Shown here: one piece after another, positions 54,540 to 62,855 of the stretch
How positions within the stretch are numbered: the stretch's first letter is position 1
How the letters are laid out: the number at the start of each line of letters is the position of its first letter
NCBI RefSeq assembly: GCF_900187105.1
Contig: NZ_LT906482.1
Location: forward strand, 682,001-746,000
DNA length: 64,000 nucleotides
Source of the DNA: Eikenella corrodens
GTDB lineage: Bacteria > Pseudomonadota > Gammaproteobacteria > Burkholderiales > Neisseriaceae
Direction of reading: 5' to 3'
Notes under the pieces: generated by a model
Database searches by the model: none
What the model saw: the letters and a program-made list of their open reading frames with translations, nothing else
Told to the model about the DNA's origin: nothing
Translations under genes and position numbers: made by a program

Positions 54540-55334
54540 ATGCAACCCTATCTCCACCTCATGCAGCACATCCTCAGCCACGGCACCGACAAATCCGACC
54601 GCACCGGCACCGGCACCCGTTCCGTGTTCGGCCACCAAATGCGTTTCGACCTCGCCCAAGGCTTCCCCCTGCTCACCACCAAAAAGCTCCACCTGCGCTC
54701 CATCATCCACGAGCTGCTTTGGTTTCTCAAAGGCGACACCAACATCCGCTACCTGAAAGAAAATAACGTATCCATCTGGGACGAATGGGCCGACGAAAAC
54801 GGCGACCTCGGCCCCGTATACGGCTACCAATGGCGCTCCTGGCCAGCCCCCGACGGCCGGCATATCGACCAAATCGCCAACGTTGTCGAGCAAATCAAAC
54901 GCAATCCCGACAGCCGCCGCCTCATCGTATCCGCCTGGAACCCCGCCCTTGTCGACGAAATGGCGCTGCCCCCGTGCCACGCCCTGTTTCAATTTTACGT
55001 GGCCGAAGGCCGCCTCTCCTGCCAGCTCTACCAGCGCAGCGCCGACGTCTTCCTCGGCGTGCCCTTCAACATCGCCAGCTACGCCCTGCTCACCATGATG
55101 ATGGCGCAAGTGTGCGGCCTCGCACCCGGCGAATTCATCCACACCTTCGGCGACGCCCACCTCTACAGCAACCACTTCGAGCAAGCCCGCCTCCAGCTCA
55201 CCCGCGAGCCGCGAGCCCTGCCGCAAATGCAGCTCAACCCCGAAGTGCAAAACCTGTTCGACTTCCGCTTTGAAGACTTCGAACTGCAAAACTACGACCC
55301 GCACCCGCACATCAAAGCGCAAGTGGCGGTGTGA
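54540..55334 (+). CDS. thyA: Thymidylate synthase
   Basis: A 264-residue enzyme converting dUMP and methylene-THF to dTMP, the same length as E. coli ThyA. The catalytic Cys is in [14 protein letters not shown], with the dUMP-binding [18 protein letters not shown] and [10 protein letters not shown] start at [12 protein letters not shown]; an upstream GTG 14 codons earlier lies on a TACAAT promoter-like stretch and is less likely. It is transcribed alone, with the IS5-disrupted DUS just upstream. Confidence 0.96.
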   Translation: MQPYLHLMQHILSHGTDKSDRTGTGTRSVFGHQMRFDLAQGFPLLTTKKLHLRSIIHELLWFLKGDTNIRYLKENNVSIWDEWADENGDLGPVYGYQWRSWPAPDGRHIDQIANVVEQIKRNPDSRRLIVSAWNPALVDEMALPPCHALFQFYVAEGRLSCQLYQRSADVFLGVPFNIASYALLTMMMAQVCGLAPGEFIHTFGDAHLYSNHFEQARLQLTREPRALPQMQLNPEVQNLFDFRFEDFELQNYDPHPHIKAQVAV

Positions 55335-55350
55335 TACTGGCGGCAATCAA

Positions 55351-55382
55351 AAAAGGCTACCTGAAATTTTCAGGTAGCCTTT
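55351..55382. terminator. DUS hairpin after thyA
   Basis: AAAAGGCTACCTGAAA (55351-55366) and TTTTCAGGTAGCCTTT (55367-55382) form a perfect stem directly after thyA. Confidence 0.85.
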
Positions 55383-55508
55383 CATGTTGTGGGGAGTATA
55401 GAGTTTGTACGGTATGCATACACAGCTTGGGATAATGGGCAACTCATATCAGTTCTTGCTAATTCCGATAGATAAGCGCCAAAAAGATAGATCCCAAAGG
55501 GATGGCGA
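55383..55508. other. Short AT-rich intergenic stretch
   Basis: I see no gene or repeat in these 126 bases between the thyA hairpin and the split small ORF. Confidence 0.35.
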
Positions 55509-55686
55509 TTAGTATATATTTAAAAAGGTAGGATTATCAAAGAAGCTTAGAATATATGCTGTTGTATCGGAACCAAGCCTACCTTGATAAGCGTGTGTAG
55601 CAATAATTGCAACAGTATCAATTATAAAGATGACAAATATACTTGCAAATAGCGATATAACGGACATAAAAAATATAATTAATTTA

Positions 55687-56404
55687 GGGGCTGTCCTAGA
55701 TAACTAGGTTAGACTATCTTTTACCATTTGTTTTAACATGGCAATTTGAGATTTCATTTCATTGTTGTTAAATCGCCATTCGCACTCTTTCAAATACAGT
55801 TCGAAATGCTTTTTCGGAATGCCGTTGAATTTACGCAAATGGCGTTTGGCCTGACTCCAGAAGTTCTCAATCCCGTTAATGTGGTTTTGCCTGTCTGCAA
55901 AACAGGTGCGGTGATTGATGCGCAAGTGGTTAAACTCGCTAACATCCAATACATTGTAGGCACTGTGGCAATCAGTATAGACCACACTGTCCGGCCTTAC
56001 CTTCTCCCGGATAATCGGCAGCAGGGTAGCCGACTGAGTATTGGCCACGGTAACGGTGTAAACCTTACCGTTACGCTTCAACAGTCCGAATACCACCACT
56101 TTTCCGGCTGCTCCGCGACCGCGTTTGCCTTTGCGGCAGCCGCCAAAATAGCTTTCATCTGCTTCTACTTCGCCATCAAACATTTCCAAGTGTTCGCAAC
56201 GATTAAAGATAAGCAAGCGTAAACGGTGAAAGTAGTAGGCAGCGGTGTTTTTATTGACTCCGGCCAATTCGGCGGCAGTACGGGCGGTTGCTCCTGCAAC
56301 GAACAATTCGATCAGTTTGTTTTGAACGGGCTGGCTGAGGCGACTTTTTCTCATAGGAATATTTTAATCAATTTTGAATATTCCTGGTTATCTAGGACAG
56401 CCCC
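55687..56404 (-). mobile_element. IS1595-family (IS1016-type) insertion sequence
   Basis: A 718-bp element with inverted ends GGGGCTGTCCTAGATAAC. It is flanked by a perfect 8-bp duplication TTAATTTA (55679-55686 and 56405-56412), the size expected for IS1595 elements. Confidence 0.95.
55704..56354 (-). CDS. IS1595-family (IS1016-like) transposase
   Basis: A 216-residue transposase with an N-terminal helix-turn-helix (ARTAAELAGVNKNTAAYYF) and the ISXO2-like DDE/N domain: the first Asp/Glu in EVEADESYFGG, the second in VVYTDCHSAYNVLD, and HLRINHRTCFADRQNHINGI with ENFWSQAKRHLRKF at the end. The frame is intact. The element is AT-richer than the surrounding DNA and copies are common in Neisseria and related genera. 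It reads in the same direction as the gene it splits. Confidence 0.94.
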   Translation of the reverse strand: MRKSRLSQPVQNKLIELFVAGATARTAAELAGVNKNTAAYYFHRLRLLIFNRCEHLEMFDGEVEADESYFGGCRKGKRGRGAAGKVVVFGLLKRNGKVYTVTVANTQSATLLPIIREKVRPDSVVYTDCHSAYNVLDVSEFNHLRINHRTCFADRQNHINGIENFWSQAKRHLRKFNGIPKKHFELYLKECEWRFNNNEMKSQIAMLKQMVKDSLT

Positions 56405-56412
56405 TTAATTTA

Positions 56413-56639
56413 TCCCTCATTGTATTTTTCCGACCTTGTGCTGATTATTGAGCAAGAGTAGGTTGTGTCAGCCGCAGGCATAACCCAACAAATTTAAAAG
56501 TGTGGAACGTTGGATTTCCCAACCCAACCTGCGCGCTTATTCAACCAAAGGCTACCTGAAACTTTAGCTACGCAGAAACTTCGCTGCGCTACGTTTTCAG
56601 GTAGCCTTATATATTTCGCGCCGTCGGGGGCTAGTCCTG
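56413..56639. other. Intergenic region with DUS pair
   Basis: After the IS1016-type element this stretch holds AACCCAACC-rich DNA and a DUS pair at 56548-56561 and 56594-56608 enclosing the DUS-linked CGCAGAAACTTCGCTGCG module. No gene is seen. Confidence 0.5.
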
Positions 56640-56725
56640 ACGGTATCTTTGCCAGACAGGCATTATTCACATCATAAGGCTGGACTAGCTCTCTTTGATC
56701 AAGCTAACTCAAAGGAGCTTTTCTT

Positions 56726-57016
56726 ATGTCTTATCAATTACCTACTTATCCAAATATCACCGCCTATCTAGGCCAGCAGCCAGGCGATCTCTTCTGTGAA
56801 CTCGCCATCAAACTGAACATCGAATCAGATCGCAGTTTCATTCTTTTCGAAGACATCATTGAATTAGATAATCTTTCAGTCGATTTCGTGCGCTGGTTGC
56901 TCGACACCTACGTTAGATTCGTCATTGACGCCATCCAATTACAAATTCCCTTTTTCCGCAACGTATCAGAAATCGAGTTCGAGCAAGTTGTTCCCGGATT
57001 CGAAATGGTGGCGTAA
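56726..57016 (+). CDS. Small acidic protein of the filamentous-phage fragment
   Basis: A 96-residue protein I do not recognise: MSYQLPTYPNITAYLGQQPG, an acidic middle (FEDIIELDNLSVDFVRWLLD) and a hydrophobic end IQLQIPFFRNVSEIEFEQ. It is neither an obvious coat protein nor a replication protein. AAAGGAG is 7-9 bases before the ATG, and its stop is immediately followed by the start of the next gene (TAAATGG), so the two are coupled. It may be a phage morphogenesis protein by position only. Confidence 0.7.
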   Translation: MSYQLPTYPNITAYLGQQPGDLFCELAIKLNIESDRSFILFEDIIELDNLSVDFVRWLLDTYVRFVIDAIQLQIPFFRNVSEIEFEQVVPGFEMVA

Positions 57017-57439
57017 ATGGCTAAGAAGCATAAAAAACGCGTACCGGATTACTCCGAAATTCGGCAGTTCGAAGAAGCGGCGAAGATGAAGCCGGCTGCG
57101 GCGGCGGATACCCGCCCGGCCAAGTCCGACAGTACCGCAGAAAAGCCCGATATTTGCGCGCAAAATCCCAATAGCATGATGTGTGCTCCAATGGGGAATA
57201 TGGACTATCAAGATATCGTATTACCACAGCAAAACATCAATATTGCCCTTTCCCCGCTCCATATCTTCAACACAGATGCAGCCTGTCCCGCTCCCACCTC
57301 TTTCAGTATAGCGGGAACGCAGCAAAGCCTGAGCTACGAACCCATGTGCGACACCGCCCGCAAAGCACGCCCATTTGTCATCATGATGGCTATGACTGCC
57401 GCATTTTTGATGGTATTTAGCGCCCTTAATCGCCGTTAG
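57017..57439 (+). CDS. TspB-like phage adsorption protein, C-terminal part
   Basis: A 140-residue protein. Residues 75-140 (ALSPLHIFNTDAACPAPTSF, then QQSLSYEPMCDTARKARPFV and IMMAMTAAFLMVFS) match the membrane-anchored C-terminus of TspB/g3p-like proteins. The N-terminal adsorption domain and signal peptide are missing, replaced by a charged start, MAKKHKKRVPDYSEIRQFEE, so it is a truncated and re-started version or a different protein sharing that end. It is coupled to the preceding gene and lies 30 bases before the DUF2523 gene. Confidence 0.7.
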   Translation: MAKKHKKRVPDYSEIRQFEEAAKMKPAAAADTRPAKSDSTAEKPDICAQNPNSMMCAPMGNMDYQDIVLPQQNINIALSPLHIFNTDAACPAPTSFSIAGTQQSLSYEPMCDTARKARPFVIMMAMTAAFLMVFSALNRR

Positions 57440-57468
57440 GCTGCCTTAAGAAACGAAAGGAAGCAAAG

Positions 57469-57756
57469 ATGGGTAAAACCCTAGCCGGTATGTTTACCGC
57501 CGTTCTGACTACCCTAGCAGGCAAAATCATCATGGCGCTTGGCATTTCCGCCATTTCCTACACCGGACTAAACCTGCTCCAAACCCAATTGATTGATGCC
57601 CTGACTAGCCAGCTGTCCGCTGCTCCGCTCTCTGCTGTCCAGATCATGTATATAGGCGGCCTAGGGGTGGCTCTAAACTGGATACTGGGTGCAGTAGCCT
57701 TTCTCGTTTCCTTTAATTCGGTGGCCAAGCTCGGCAGCATATTCCGGCAGAAGTAA
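57469..57756 (+). CDS. DUF2523-type filamentous phage minor coat protein
   Basis: A 95-residue hydrophobic protein with helices at about 8-35, 55-70 and 70-88 (MYIGGLGVALNWILGAVAFL). The pattern MGKTLAGMFTAVLTTLAGKI to QIMYIGGLG is that of DUF2523 proteins, the g6p-like component of neisserial and Vibrio filamentous phages that closes the virion end with g3p. GAAAGGAAG is 8 bases before the ATG. In full phages a Zot-like assembly gene follows; here IS110-type DNA follows instead. Confidence 0.82.
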   Translation: MGKTLAGMFTAVLTTLAGKIIMALGISAISYTGLNLLQTQLIDALTSQLSAAPLSAVQIMYIGGLGVALNWILGAVAFLVSFNSVAKLGSIFRQK

Positions 57757-57890
57757 ACAGCATAGAATATATATTCTAATTGGCTCAAAACTTGCTTAAA
57801 GCATAAAGCCGCATCACGCCTACATTTAGCCTTGTCATTTAGACAATGGGAAAGATTGGCGGATGTGGCTTTACTTATGTCAAAAATCAA

Positions 57891-58999
57891 TACGGTATCT
57901 TTGTCCACAGACACAATATAAGGATTGCAACATGCAAAAAATCGCCCTTGGTTTGGATATTTCTAAGCAAACCATAGACGCATATTTCAGCGGTCAAGAA
58001 GATTTTATGCGCGTTATGAACAATCAGGCAGGAATAGAAAAATTGATAGAACGCATAAAAAGCCATCAACAACAAGGTAAGGAAATTCATGCTTGCTGCG
58101 AATACACCGGCGTTTATTACTTGCCGCTGGCCAGCGCATTGCATGAATCAGGAATCAAGATTAGCGTAATCAATCCGCTTTCTATCAAGCTGTACGCAGA
58201 ATACAGATTAAGACGAACAAAAACCGACAAACAAGATGCGAAACTAATTGCCGATTATTGCGAAAAAGAAAATCCGCCGTTATGGAAACCCATATCAGAA
58301 AAGCGTAATACTTTAAAGGTGTTAAATAGGCGGATTGAGCAATTAAACGTTTTACTGAATATAGAAAGCAATAGACAAGAAGTATCAGATACAGTAATAA
58401 AATCAGGAATAGAAAGAATATTAGAAGCAATAAAAAACGAGATAGAAAGTTGTAAGAAAGCCATTCAAAATTTGATAGATTCCGATAAAGAATTAAGCCA
58501 TAACCAAAAGCTATTGCAAACAATCAGCGGCGTAGGAAAATCTACAGCCGCATGGCTTTTGTCTGTACTGGTTGATATAGATAAATTTGAGAACTCAAAG
58601 AAGCTAATCAGCTATTTAGGACTATCGCCCGTAATCAAAGATTCAGGCACAAGCGTTAGACAAGCCAAAATATCCAAGATGGGCGATAAGAAAGTAAGAA
58701 AAGCACTTTACTATCCGGCTCGGGCAGCTTGCCTAAGATCCAAACTGTGGCGGCCTTGGTTTGAGCAAAAGATAAAACAAGGTAAGCACCCTAAACAGGT
58801 TTATATCCTGATGATGTGCAAAATCGTCAAATACGCCTATGCCGTGATTAAAACAGGCCAGCCGTTTGACGAGAATCGGCACAAACCAGCGTAAAACAGC
58901 AGTTTGAAGTGTTGCAAAAAAGCGGCAGCCTATGGCTATCGCTGCCTTACTGTTGCTTGCGTTTTTAAAAAGTTCTTGACTTTTGATTACGGTATCTTT
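57891..58999 (+). mobile_element. IS110/Piv-type element
   Basis: A unit of about 1.1 kb between two copies of TACGGTATCTTT (57891-57902, 58988-58999) and containing only the recombinase gene. IS110 elements lack inverted ends, so the repeats may be the target junctions. In Neisseria a Piv-like recombinase gene accompanies filamentous prophages. Confidence 0.7.
57932..58894 (+). CDS. IS110-family transposase/Piv recombinase
   Basis: A 320-residue DEDD-type recombinase. The N-terminal DEDD_Tnp_IS110 domain begins IALGLDISKQTIDAYFSGQE with CCEYTGVYYLPLASALHE, then RRTKTDKQDAKLIADYC (Asp residues). The C-terminal transposase_20 domain has LLQTISGVGKSTAAWLL and YLGLSPVIKDSGTS with the conserved Ser. 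It is intact, so it may be active. The start MQKIALGLD has AAGGA 8 bases upstream; the longer reading is not used. Codon use is AT-rich compared with the flanks. Confidence 0.94.
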   Translation: MQKIALGLDISKQTIDAYFSGQEDFMRVMNNQAGIEKLIERIKSHQQQGKEIHACCEYTGVYYLPLASALHESGIKISVINPLSIKLYAEYRLRRTKTDKQDAKLIADYCEKENPPLWKPISEKRNTLKVLNRRIEQLNVLLNIESNRQEVSDTVIKSGIERILEAIKNEIESCKKAIQNLIDSDKELSHNQKLLQTISGVGKSTAAWLLSVLVDIDKFENSKKLISYLGLSPVIKDSGTSVRQAKISKMGDKKVRKALYYPARAACLRSKLWRPWFEQKIKQGKHPKQVYILMMCKIVKYAYAVIKTGQPFDENRHKPA

Positions 59000-59015
59000 C
59001 CCTATCCCTCCCGAC
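58895..59015. other. Intergenic stretch after the IS110-type gene
   Basis: About 120 bases between the recombinase stop and the thrB stop, with AAAAAGTTCTTGACTTTTG and the third ACGGTATCTTT copy. It probably holds the end of the element. Confidence 0.45.
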
Positions 59016-60281
59016 TTACGGCGCACACTCCTCCCACACCGCTTCGCCGTCTTCGCCGAACAAATGCAGGCGCAGGCGGCTGTCGGGCAGGGTTTCGATG
59101 CGCAGGCGGCCGCTGCTGCTGTGGGCGGCTCCGGCGAGGGTGAGGTGTTGGCGGGTGTAGGCGATGCTGCTGTGCTCGGTGTAGCGGCCGAGCAGGAAAC
59201 CTTTGCGGATGCCGCCGCCTTGGTATTCCGCCCACACGGTGTCGTCGTCTTGGCGGAAGCGGCAACGTTCGGGCGTTTTGCCTGCATGGCCTGCTTCGGC
59301 GGGTTGGAACACTTTGCCTTCGAGGCTGAACGGGGCTTGGTCGGTTGCGGCGGGGGCGGGGCTTTGGCGGAAATAGAGCAGCAGGTCGCGGAAAACGTCG
59401 GGGTCTTTCACGAAGGTCATTTCGCCGCCCTGCGGGAAATGGTAGTCGAGCAGGCGGGACACCCAGAAACGGATACAGCCGGCGCGGTGGGCGATGGGCA
59501 GGTAGGCCTGTTCGGCAGGGGTGAGGGGGCGCACGCTTTGATAGCCGCGCATAAAGGCTTGCTGCAACTGCGGGTCGATACGGTTGTCGGCCAGGCGCGC
59601 CCAGTCGTTTACGGCGATGGCGAGGTCGTACATGAAGCTGCCGTTGCAGGCGTAGTAGAAATCGATGAAGCCGGCTACCTGAATGCCGTCGAGCAACACG
59701 TTGTCTTTAAACAGGTCGGCATGGATGATGCCGTGAGGCAGGTGGCTGTCGGGGTGGGCGGCGAGAAAGGCGATTTCGTCTTGCAGCAGCGCGGCATCTT
59801 CGCTGCTCAGGCAGGGCAGCAGGCGACGGCTTTCAGCTTCCCACCAGGCGGCATGGCGCGGGTTGGGCATGCTTTGACCGAAACCCTGCCCGGCGATGTG
59901 CATCTTGGCGAGCATGGCGCCAGTGTGGAAGCATTGGGCGGTATCGGGCACGGCGGTGTCGCGGCCATTAAGGAAAGTAGCAAGGCAGGCGGGTTTGCCA
60001 GCGAGCGTGCTCTCGAAGCGCCCGTCGCGGCGGGGAATGGGCGCGGGGCAGGCCACGCCGTTGCGGCTGAGGTGCTGGCTCAGGTCCATGAAAAATGGCA
60101 GCTCTTCGCGGGTGAGTACCTCGAAGATGGTGAGCACATAGCGGCCGCGGTCGGTGTCGAGGAAGTAGTTGCTGTTGGTTACGCCTTGGGCAATGCCTTG
60201 CAGCGACACGAAGCTGCCTAAGTCGTAGTCTTCTAAAAACTGGCGGATTTCTTGATCGGAAACGCTGGTGTAAACAGACAT
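59016..60281 (-). CDS. thrB: Homoserine kinase (APH-type ThrB) with a C-terminal extra domain
   Basis: A 421-residue protein. Residues 1 to about 310 are a ThrB of the aminoglycoside-phosphotransferase fold: [20 protein letters not shown] start, [37 protein letters not shown] (catalytic Asp) and [20 protein letters not shown] (metal-binding Asp). Neisserial ThrB is about 305 residues, so the last 108 are an extension; [20 protein letters not shown], then [18 protein letters not shown], resembles the small beta-barrel of so-called n-acetylglutamate-synthase-like proteins. It phosphorylates homoserine for threonine synthesis. The start has no clear ribosome binding site. Confidence 0.9.
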   Translation of the reverse strand: MSVYTSVSDQEIRQFLEDYDLGSFVSLQGIAQGVTNSNYFLDTDRGRYVLTIFEVLTREELPFFMDLSQHLSRNGVACPAPIPRRDGRFESTLAGKPACLATFLNGRDTAVPDTAQCFHTGAMLAKMHIAGQGFGQSMPNPRHAAWWEAESRRLLPCLSSEDAALLQDEIAFLAAHPDSHLPHGIIHADLFKDNVLLDGIQVAGFIDFYYACNGSFMYDLAIAVNDWARLADNRIDPQLQQAFMRGYQSVRPLTPAEQAYLPIAHRAGCIRFWVSRLLDYHFPQGGEMTFVKDPDVFRDLLLYFRQSPAPAATDQAPFSLEGKVFQPAEAGHAGKTPERCRFRQDDDTVWAEYQGGGIRKGFLLGRYTEHSSIAYTRQHLTLAGAAHSSSGRLRIETLPDSRLRLHLFGEDGEAVWEECAP

Positions 60282-60371
60282 GGCGGGCATCGCGGCAAAG
60301 TGGTTGAGGAATGGGCATTCTAGCAAATGAAACAGCAGGCAGGCCAATCCAAGTGAGAGTTATAATATAAC

Positions 60372-60385
60372 ATGATTTAAATCAA
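60372..60385. promoter_or_regulatory. FNR-like box between thrB and adhP
   Basis: ATGATTTAAATCAA at 60372-60385 has TGAT-N4-ATCA, the FNR core, with one mismatch from TTGATN4ATCAA. Its centre is about 65 bases before the predicted adhP start site. Confidence 0.5.
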
Positions 60386-60407
60386 TAAGTTATTTTGCTT
60401 TTAAGCC

Positions 60408-60437
60408 TTGACTGCCGGCTTGGGAAAAGTGCATACT
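60408..60437 (+). promoter_or_regulatory. Candidate adhP promoter
   Basis: TTGACT (60408-60413) and CATACT (60432-60437), 18-base spacer, about 50 bases before the adhP ATG. Good -35, fair -10. Confidence 0.5.
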
Positions 60438-60487
60438 CACGATTGAGTAGTCCCCCTAATCAACTAATCAGCACAAGGATCATAGCC

Positions 60488-61525
60488 ATGAAAATGAAAG
60501 CAGCAGTTGTTACCCCCCAATGCGATGGTAACGTAGAAATCGTTGAGCGCGACATCCCTGCCGTGGGTGCGGGCGAAGCGCTGGTGGAAGTGGAATACTG
60601 CGGCGTGTGCCACACCGACTTGCACGTGGCTGCCGGCGACTACGGTAAAAAACCCGGCCGCGTGCTCGGCCACGAAGGCATCGGCATCGTGAAGCAGATT
60701 GCCCCTGATGTAACCACCCTGAAAGTAGGCGACCGCGTGAGCATTGCCTGGCTGTTTGCCAGCTGCGGCCACTGCGAATACTGCATCACCGGCCGCGAAA
60801 CCTTCTGCCGCAGCGTGCTGAACGCCGGCTACACCGCCGACGGCGGCATGGCCACCCACTGCGTGGTGAAAGCCGATTATGCGGTGAAAGTGCCGGAAGG
60901 CCTCGATCCCGCTCAGGCCAGCAGCATCACCTGCGCCGGCGTAACCACCTATAAAGCCATCAAAGTGGCCGGCGCTGCGCCCGGTCAGTGGATTGCCATC
61001 TACGGCGCCGGCGGCTTGGGCAACCTGGCCGTGCAATACGCCAAGAAAGTGTTCGGCGCACACGTGATCGCCGTAGACATCAACGACGACAAACTGGCTC
61101 TGGCCAAAGAGTCCGGCGCTGATTTGATTGTGAACCCGGCCAAACAAGACGCTGCCAAGTTCATTCAAGAGAAAACCGGCGGCGCACACTCCGCCGTGGT
61201 AACCGCCGTGTCTCGTGCTGCATTCAATTCCGCCGTGGATTGCGTGCGCGCTTGCGGCCGCGTGGTAGCCGTTGGCCTGCCGCCAGAAACCATGGATTTG
61301 TCGATTCCGCGCCTGGTGCTGGACGGCATCGAAGTGGTGGGCTCTCTGGTGGGCACACGCAAAGACTTGGAAGAAGCCTTCCAATTCGGCGCCGAAGGCA
61401 TCGTGGTACCCGTGGTGCAGCTGCGCCAGCTGGACGAAGCCAACACCATTTTCCAAGAAATGCGCGACGGCAAAATCCAAGGCCGTATGGTTATCGACAT
61501 GAAAGCCTGCGGTTGCCATCACTAA
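60488..61525 (+). CDS. adhP: Zinc-dependent alcohol dehydrogenase AdhP
   Basis: A 345-residue NAD-dependent, zinc-binding medium-chain dehydrogenase that oxidises or makes primary alcohols such as ethanol. The catalytic zinc is bound by [11 protein letters not shown] and the GHEGIGIV His, the structural zinc by [15 protein letters not shown]. The Rossmann site is [16 protein letters not shown]. Length and motifs match E. coli AdhP. The start [14 protein letters not shown] has AAGGA about 10 bases upstream. A rho-independent stem follows. Anaerobic control through the FNR-like box is possible. Confidence 0.96.
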   Translation: MKMKAAVVTPQCDGNVEIVERDIPAVGAGEALVEVEYCGVCHTDLHVAAGDYGKKPGRVLGHEGIGIVKQIAPDVTTLKVGDRVSIAWLFASCGHCEYCITGRETFCRSVLNAGYTADGGMATHCVVKADYAVKVPEGLDPAQASSITCAGVTTYKAIKVAGAAPGQWIAIYGAGGLGNLAVQYAKKVFGAHVIAVDINDDKLALAKESGADLIVNPAKQDAAKFIQEKTGGAHSAVVTAVSRAAFNSAVDCVRACGRVVAVGLPPETMDLSIPRLVLDGIEVVGSLVGTRKDLEEAFQFGAEGIVVPVVQLRQLDEANTIFQEMRDGKIQGRMVIDMKACGCHH

Positions 61526-61541
61526 ACCTTAGGCTGTAAAC

Positions 61542-61575
61542 AAACAGGCCGCTCCAAAAATGGGGCGGCCTGTTT
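61542..61575 (+). terminator. Terminator after adhP
   Basis: AAACAGGCCGCTCC (61542-61555) pairs with GGGGCGGCCTGTTT (61562-61575, one mismatch) and a T-run follows. Confidence 0.9.
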
Positions 61576-61581
61576 TGCGGA

Positions 61582-61654
61582 TGAGGCTACCTGAAACCTT
61601 GGAGCTTGCTGTGCTGCGTTTAAACTTCGTTGCCGCACACGTTTTCAGGTAGCC
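61582..61654. repeat. DUS pair after the EamA-type gene
   Basis: GAGGCTACCTGAAACC at about 61584-61599 faces GTTTTCAGGTAGCCTTTCC near 61640-61655, enclosing a variant of the DUS-linked repeat. Confidence 0.65.
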
Positions 61655-61669
61655 TTTCCCTTTATCTAT

Positions 61670-62560
61670 TTATTCCACATAACGAACCCCTTGCGCCACT
61701 TCCCTACGCCTCAACCATTTCGGCACAAACACCGCCGCCAAAGTAGCCGCCACCACCAACACAATCCCCAGCCACGACAGTACCGAAATCTGCTCACCCA
61801 AAATCAACACCGCCAGCCACGCCCCAAAAATCGGCCCCAGCGCCGATAAAATGCCCGAAAAATTCGCCGACACCGTTTTCATCCCGATATTCCATAAATT
61901 GTAGGCCAGCCAGCTGCAACACACCCCCAAATACACCAGCCCCAGCGTGCCGCGCCAATTCCAATCGATATGCAGGCTGTCGGCCAGCGTCAAACTTGCC
62001 GGCAGGCACAGCAGCGGCGCTACCGCCATCGTTATCGAAGTAAACGCCTGCACCCCCACCTTTTCAATCATCTTCTGCGAAGGGCGCAATACCGCACAAA
62101 ACACCGTATTGCCCAACATCACCAACGTGCAGCCCCAAAGGCTGATTTCCCCGCTGCTCTTGCCGCCCGCAATCAGCAGCGCCACCCCGGCAAACGCCGC
62201 CACACCGCACAGCCACACAAACCAATGCGCCCGGTCGTGGAAAAAGAAGTGGCCGATAAACACCGTTAAAATCGGGCTCAAGCCGATAATCGTAGTGGCG
62301 CTGGCCGCCGACGTATATTTCGCCCCCACAAATTCCGGCATCATTACCATCACATAATTCAAAAACGACAGCCACAGCAAACCCCGCCAATACCGCGCAT
62401 CAATCTGCCGCCAATAGCGCAAACACAGCGGCAAGGCCAGAACAGAAGCAATCATCAGCCGAAACAACAACATAAGCTCCGGCTCCATCATCGTGTAGGT
62501 ATATTTGGCCGCAATAAAAGCGCTGCTCCATAAAAGCAGCGCAACAATTTGGTAAAACAC
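61670..62560 (-). CDS. EamA/DMT-family transporter
   Basis: A 296-residue inner-membrane exporter of the drug/metabolite superfamily with ten predicted helices in two EamA halves. Evidence is the repeat of LLWSSAFIAAKYTYTMMEPE with the second half SANFSGILSALGPIFGAWLA, which is typical. Substrate is unknown; relatives export amino acids or metabolites. The ATG lacks a strong ribosome binding site. The gene is monocistronic, convergent with adhP. Confidence 0.88.
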   Translation of the reverse strand: MFYQIVALLLWSSAFIAAKYTYTMMEPELMLLFRLMIASVLALPLCLRYWRQIDARYWRGLLWLSFLNYVMVMMPEFVGAKYTSAASATTIIGLSPILTVFIGHFFFHDRAHWFVWLCGVAAFAGVALLIAGGKSSGEISLWGCTLVMLGNTVFCAVLRPSQKMIEKVGVQAFTSITMAVAPLLCLPASLTLADSLHIDWNWRGTLGLVYLGVCCSWLAYNLWNIGMKTVSANFSGILSALGPIFGAWLAVLILGEQISVLSWLGIVLVVAATLAAVFVPKWLRRREVAQGVRYVE

Positions 62561-62793
62561 AGCTCCCCCTCAGGCACATCCTGCCGAAAAACTATAGTGT
62601 AAACAGTATACTACACCCATATAACTGCCAGCAAGGGCAGAAACAGGCTTCCCGCACAAACCCTGCGCTAAAGCAAACAAACCCTGCCTCGCAGTCGCTT
62701 TTTTGCACACATTATTTCATTCAGGCTACCTGAAATGTGGGCTAGGTATCGATGCCTAATCTACGATAGGCTCTTTTCCAAACAGCATGGAAT
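62561..62793. other. AT-rich intergenic region
   Basis: This stretch of 233 bases holds the EamA-gene promoter region (a TATAGTGTAAACAG-like sequence near 62592) and single DUS near 62725. No gene is seen. Confidence 0.4.
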
Positions 62794-62822
62794 AAGGCTA
62801 CCTGAAACTTTCAAGTAGCCTT
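62794..62822. terminator. DUS hairpin after the nuclease-like gene
   Basis: AAGGCTACCTGAAA (62794-62807) faces TTTCAAGTAGCCTT (62809-62822), one mismatch, next to the stop at 62856 on the minus strand. Confidence 0.75.
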
Positions 62823-62855
62823 CTCATGACTATACTGGCATACACTACCTACTGT

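Larger units (their letters stand above)
55509..56420 (-). pseudogene. Small membrane-protein gene split by an IS1016-type element
   Basis: On the minus strand an ATG at 56420 reads ATGAGGGATAAATTAA, then the IS begins. Past the IS the frame continues at 55686. Rejoining at one copy of the 8-base duplication gives about 59 residues: MRDKLIIFFMSVISLFAS, IFVIFIIDTVAIIA and a short tail ending FLNIY, with a single long hydrophobic segment. The downstream half alone still has an ATG (55667) and could make 52 residues. No family is recognised, and the upstream ribosome binding site is weak. Confidence 0.6.
56640..57890 (+). mobile_element. Filamentous-prophage fragment (neisserial type)
   Basis: This region holds three small genes in one direction, including a DUF2523-type coat protein and the C-terminal part of a TspB-like adsorption protein, the pair found side by side in neisserial MDA-type filamentous phages. 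It starts at ACGGTATCTTT (56640-56650) and ends where the same repeat begins the IS110 unit (57892). Replication, ssDNA-binding, major coat and Zot genes are absent. Confidence 0.75.
56640..58999 (+). repeat. Three direct copies of ACGGTATCTTT around the phage/IS110 module
   Basis: The 11-mer ACGGTATCTTT occurs at 56640-56650, 57892-57902 and 58989-58999, all in the same direction. The last two are 1,097 bases apart and extend to TACGGTATCTTT, enclosing the IS110 gene. They look like attachment or junction repeats. Confidence 0.75.

Noticed and set aside
58983-60221. 412-codon plus-strand frame
   Set aside because: Antisense to the well-supported thrB gene; low-complexity composition.
60464-61522. 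352-codon minus-strand frame
   Set aside because: Antisense shadow of adhP.
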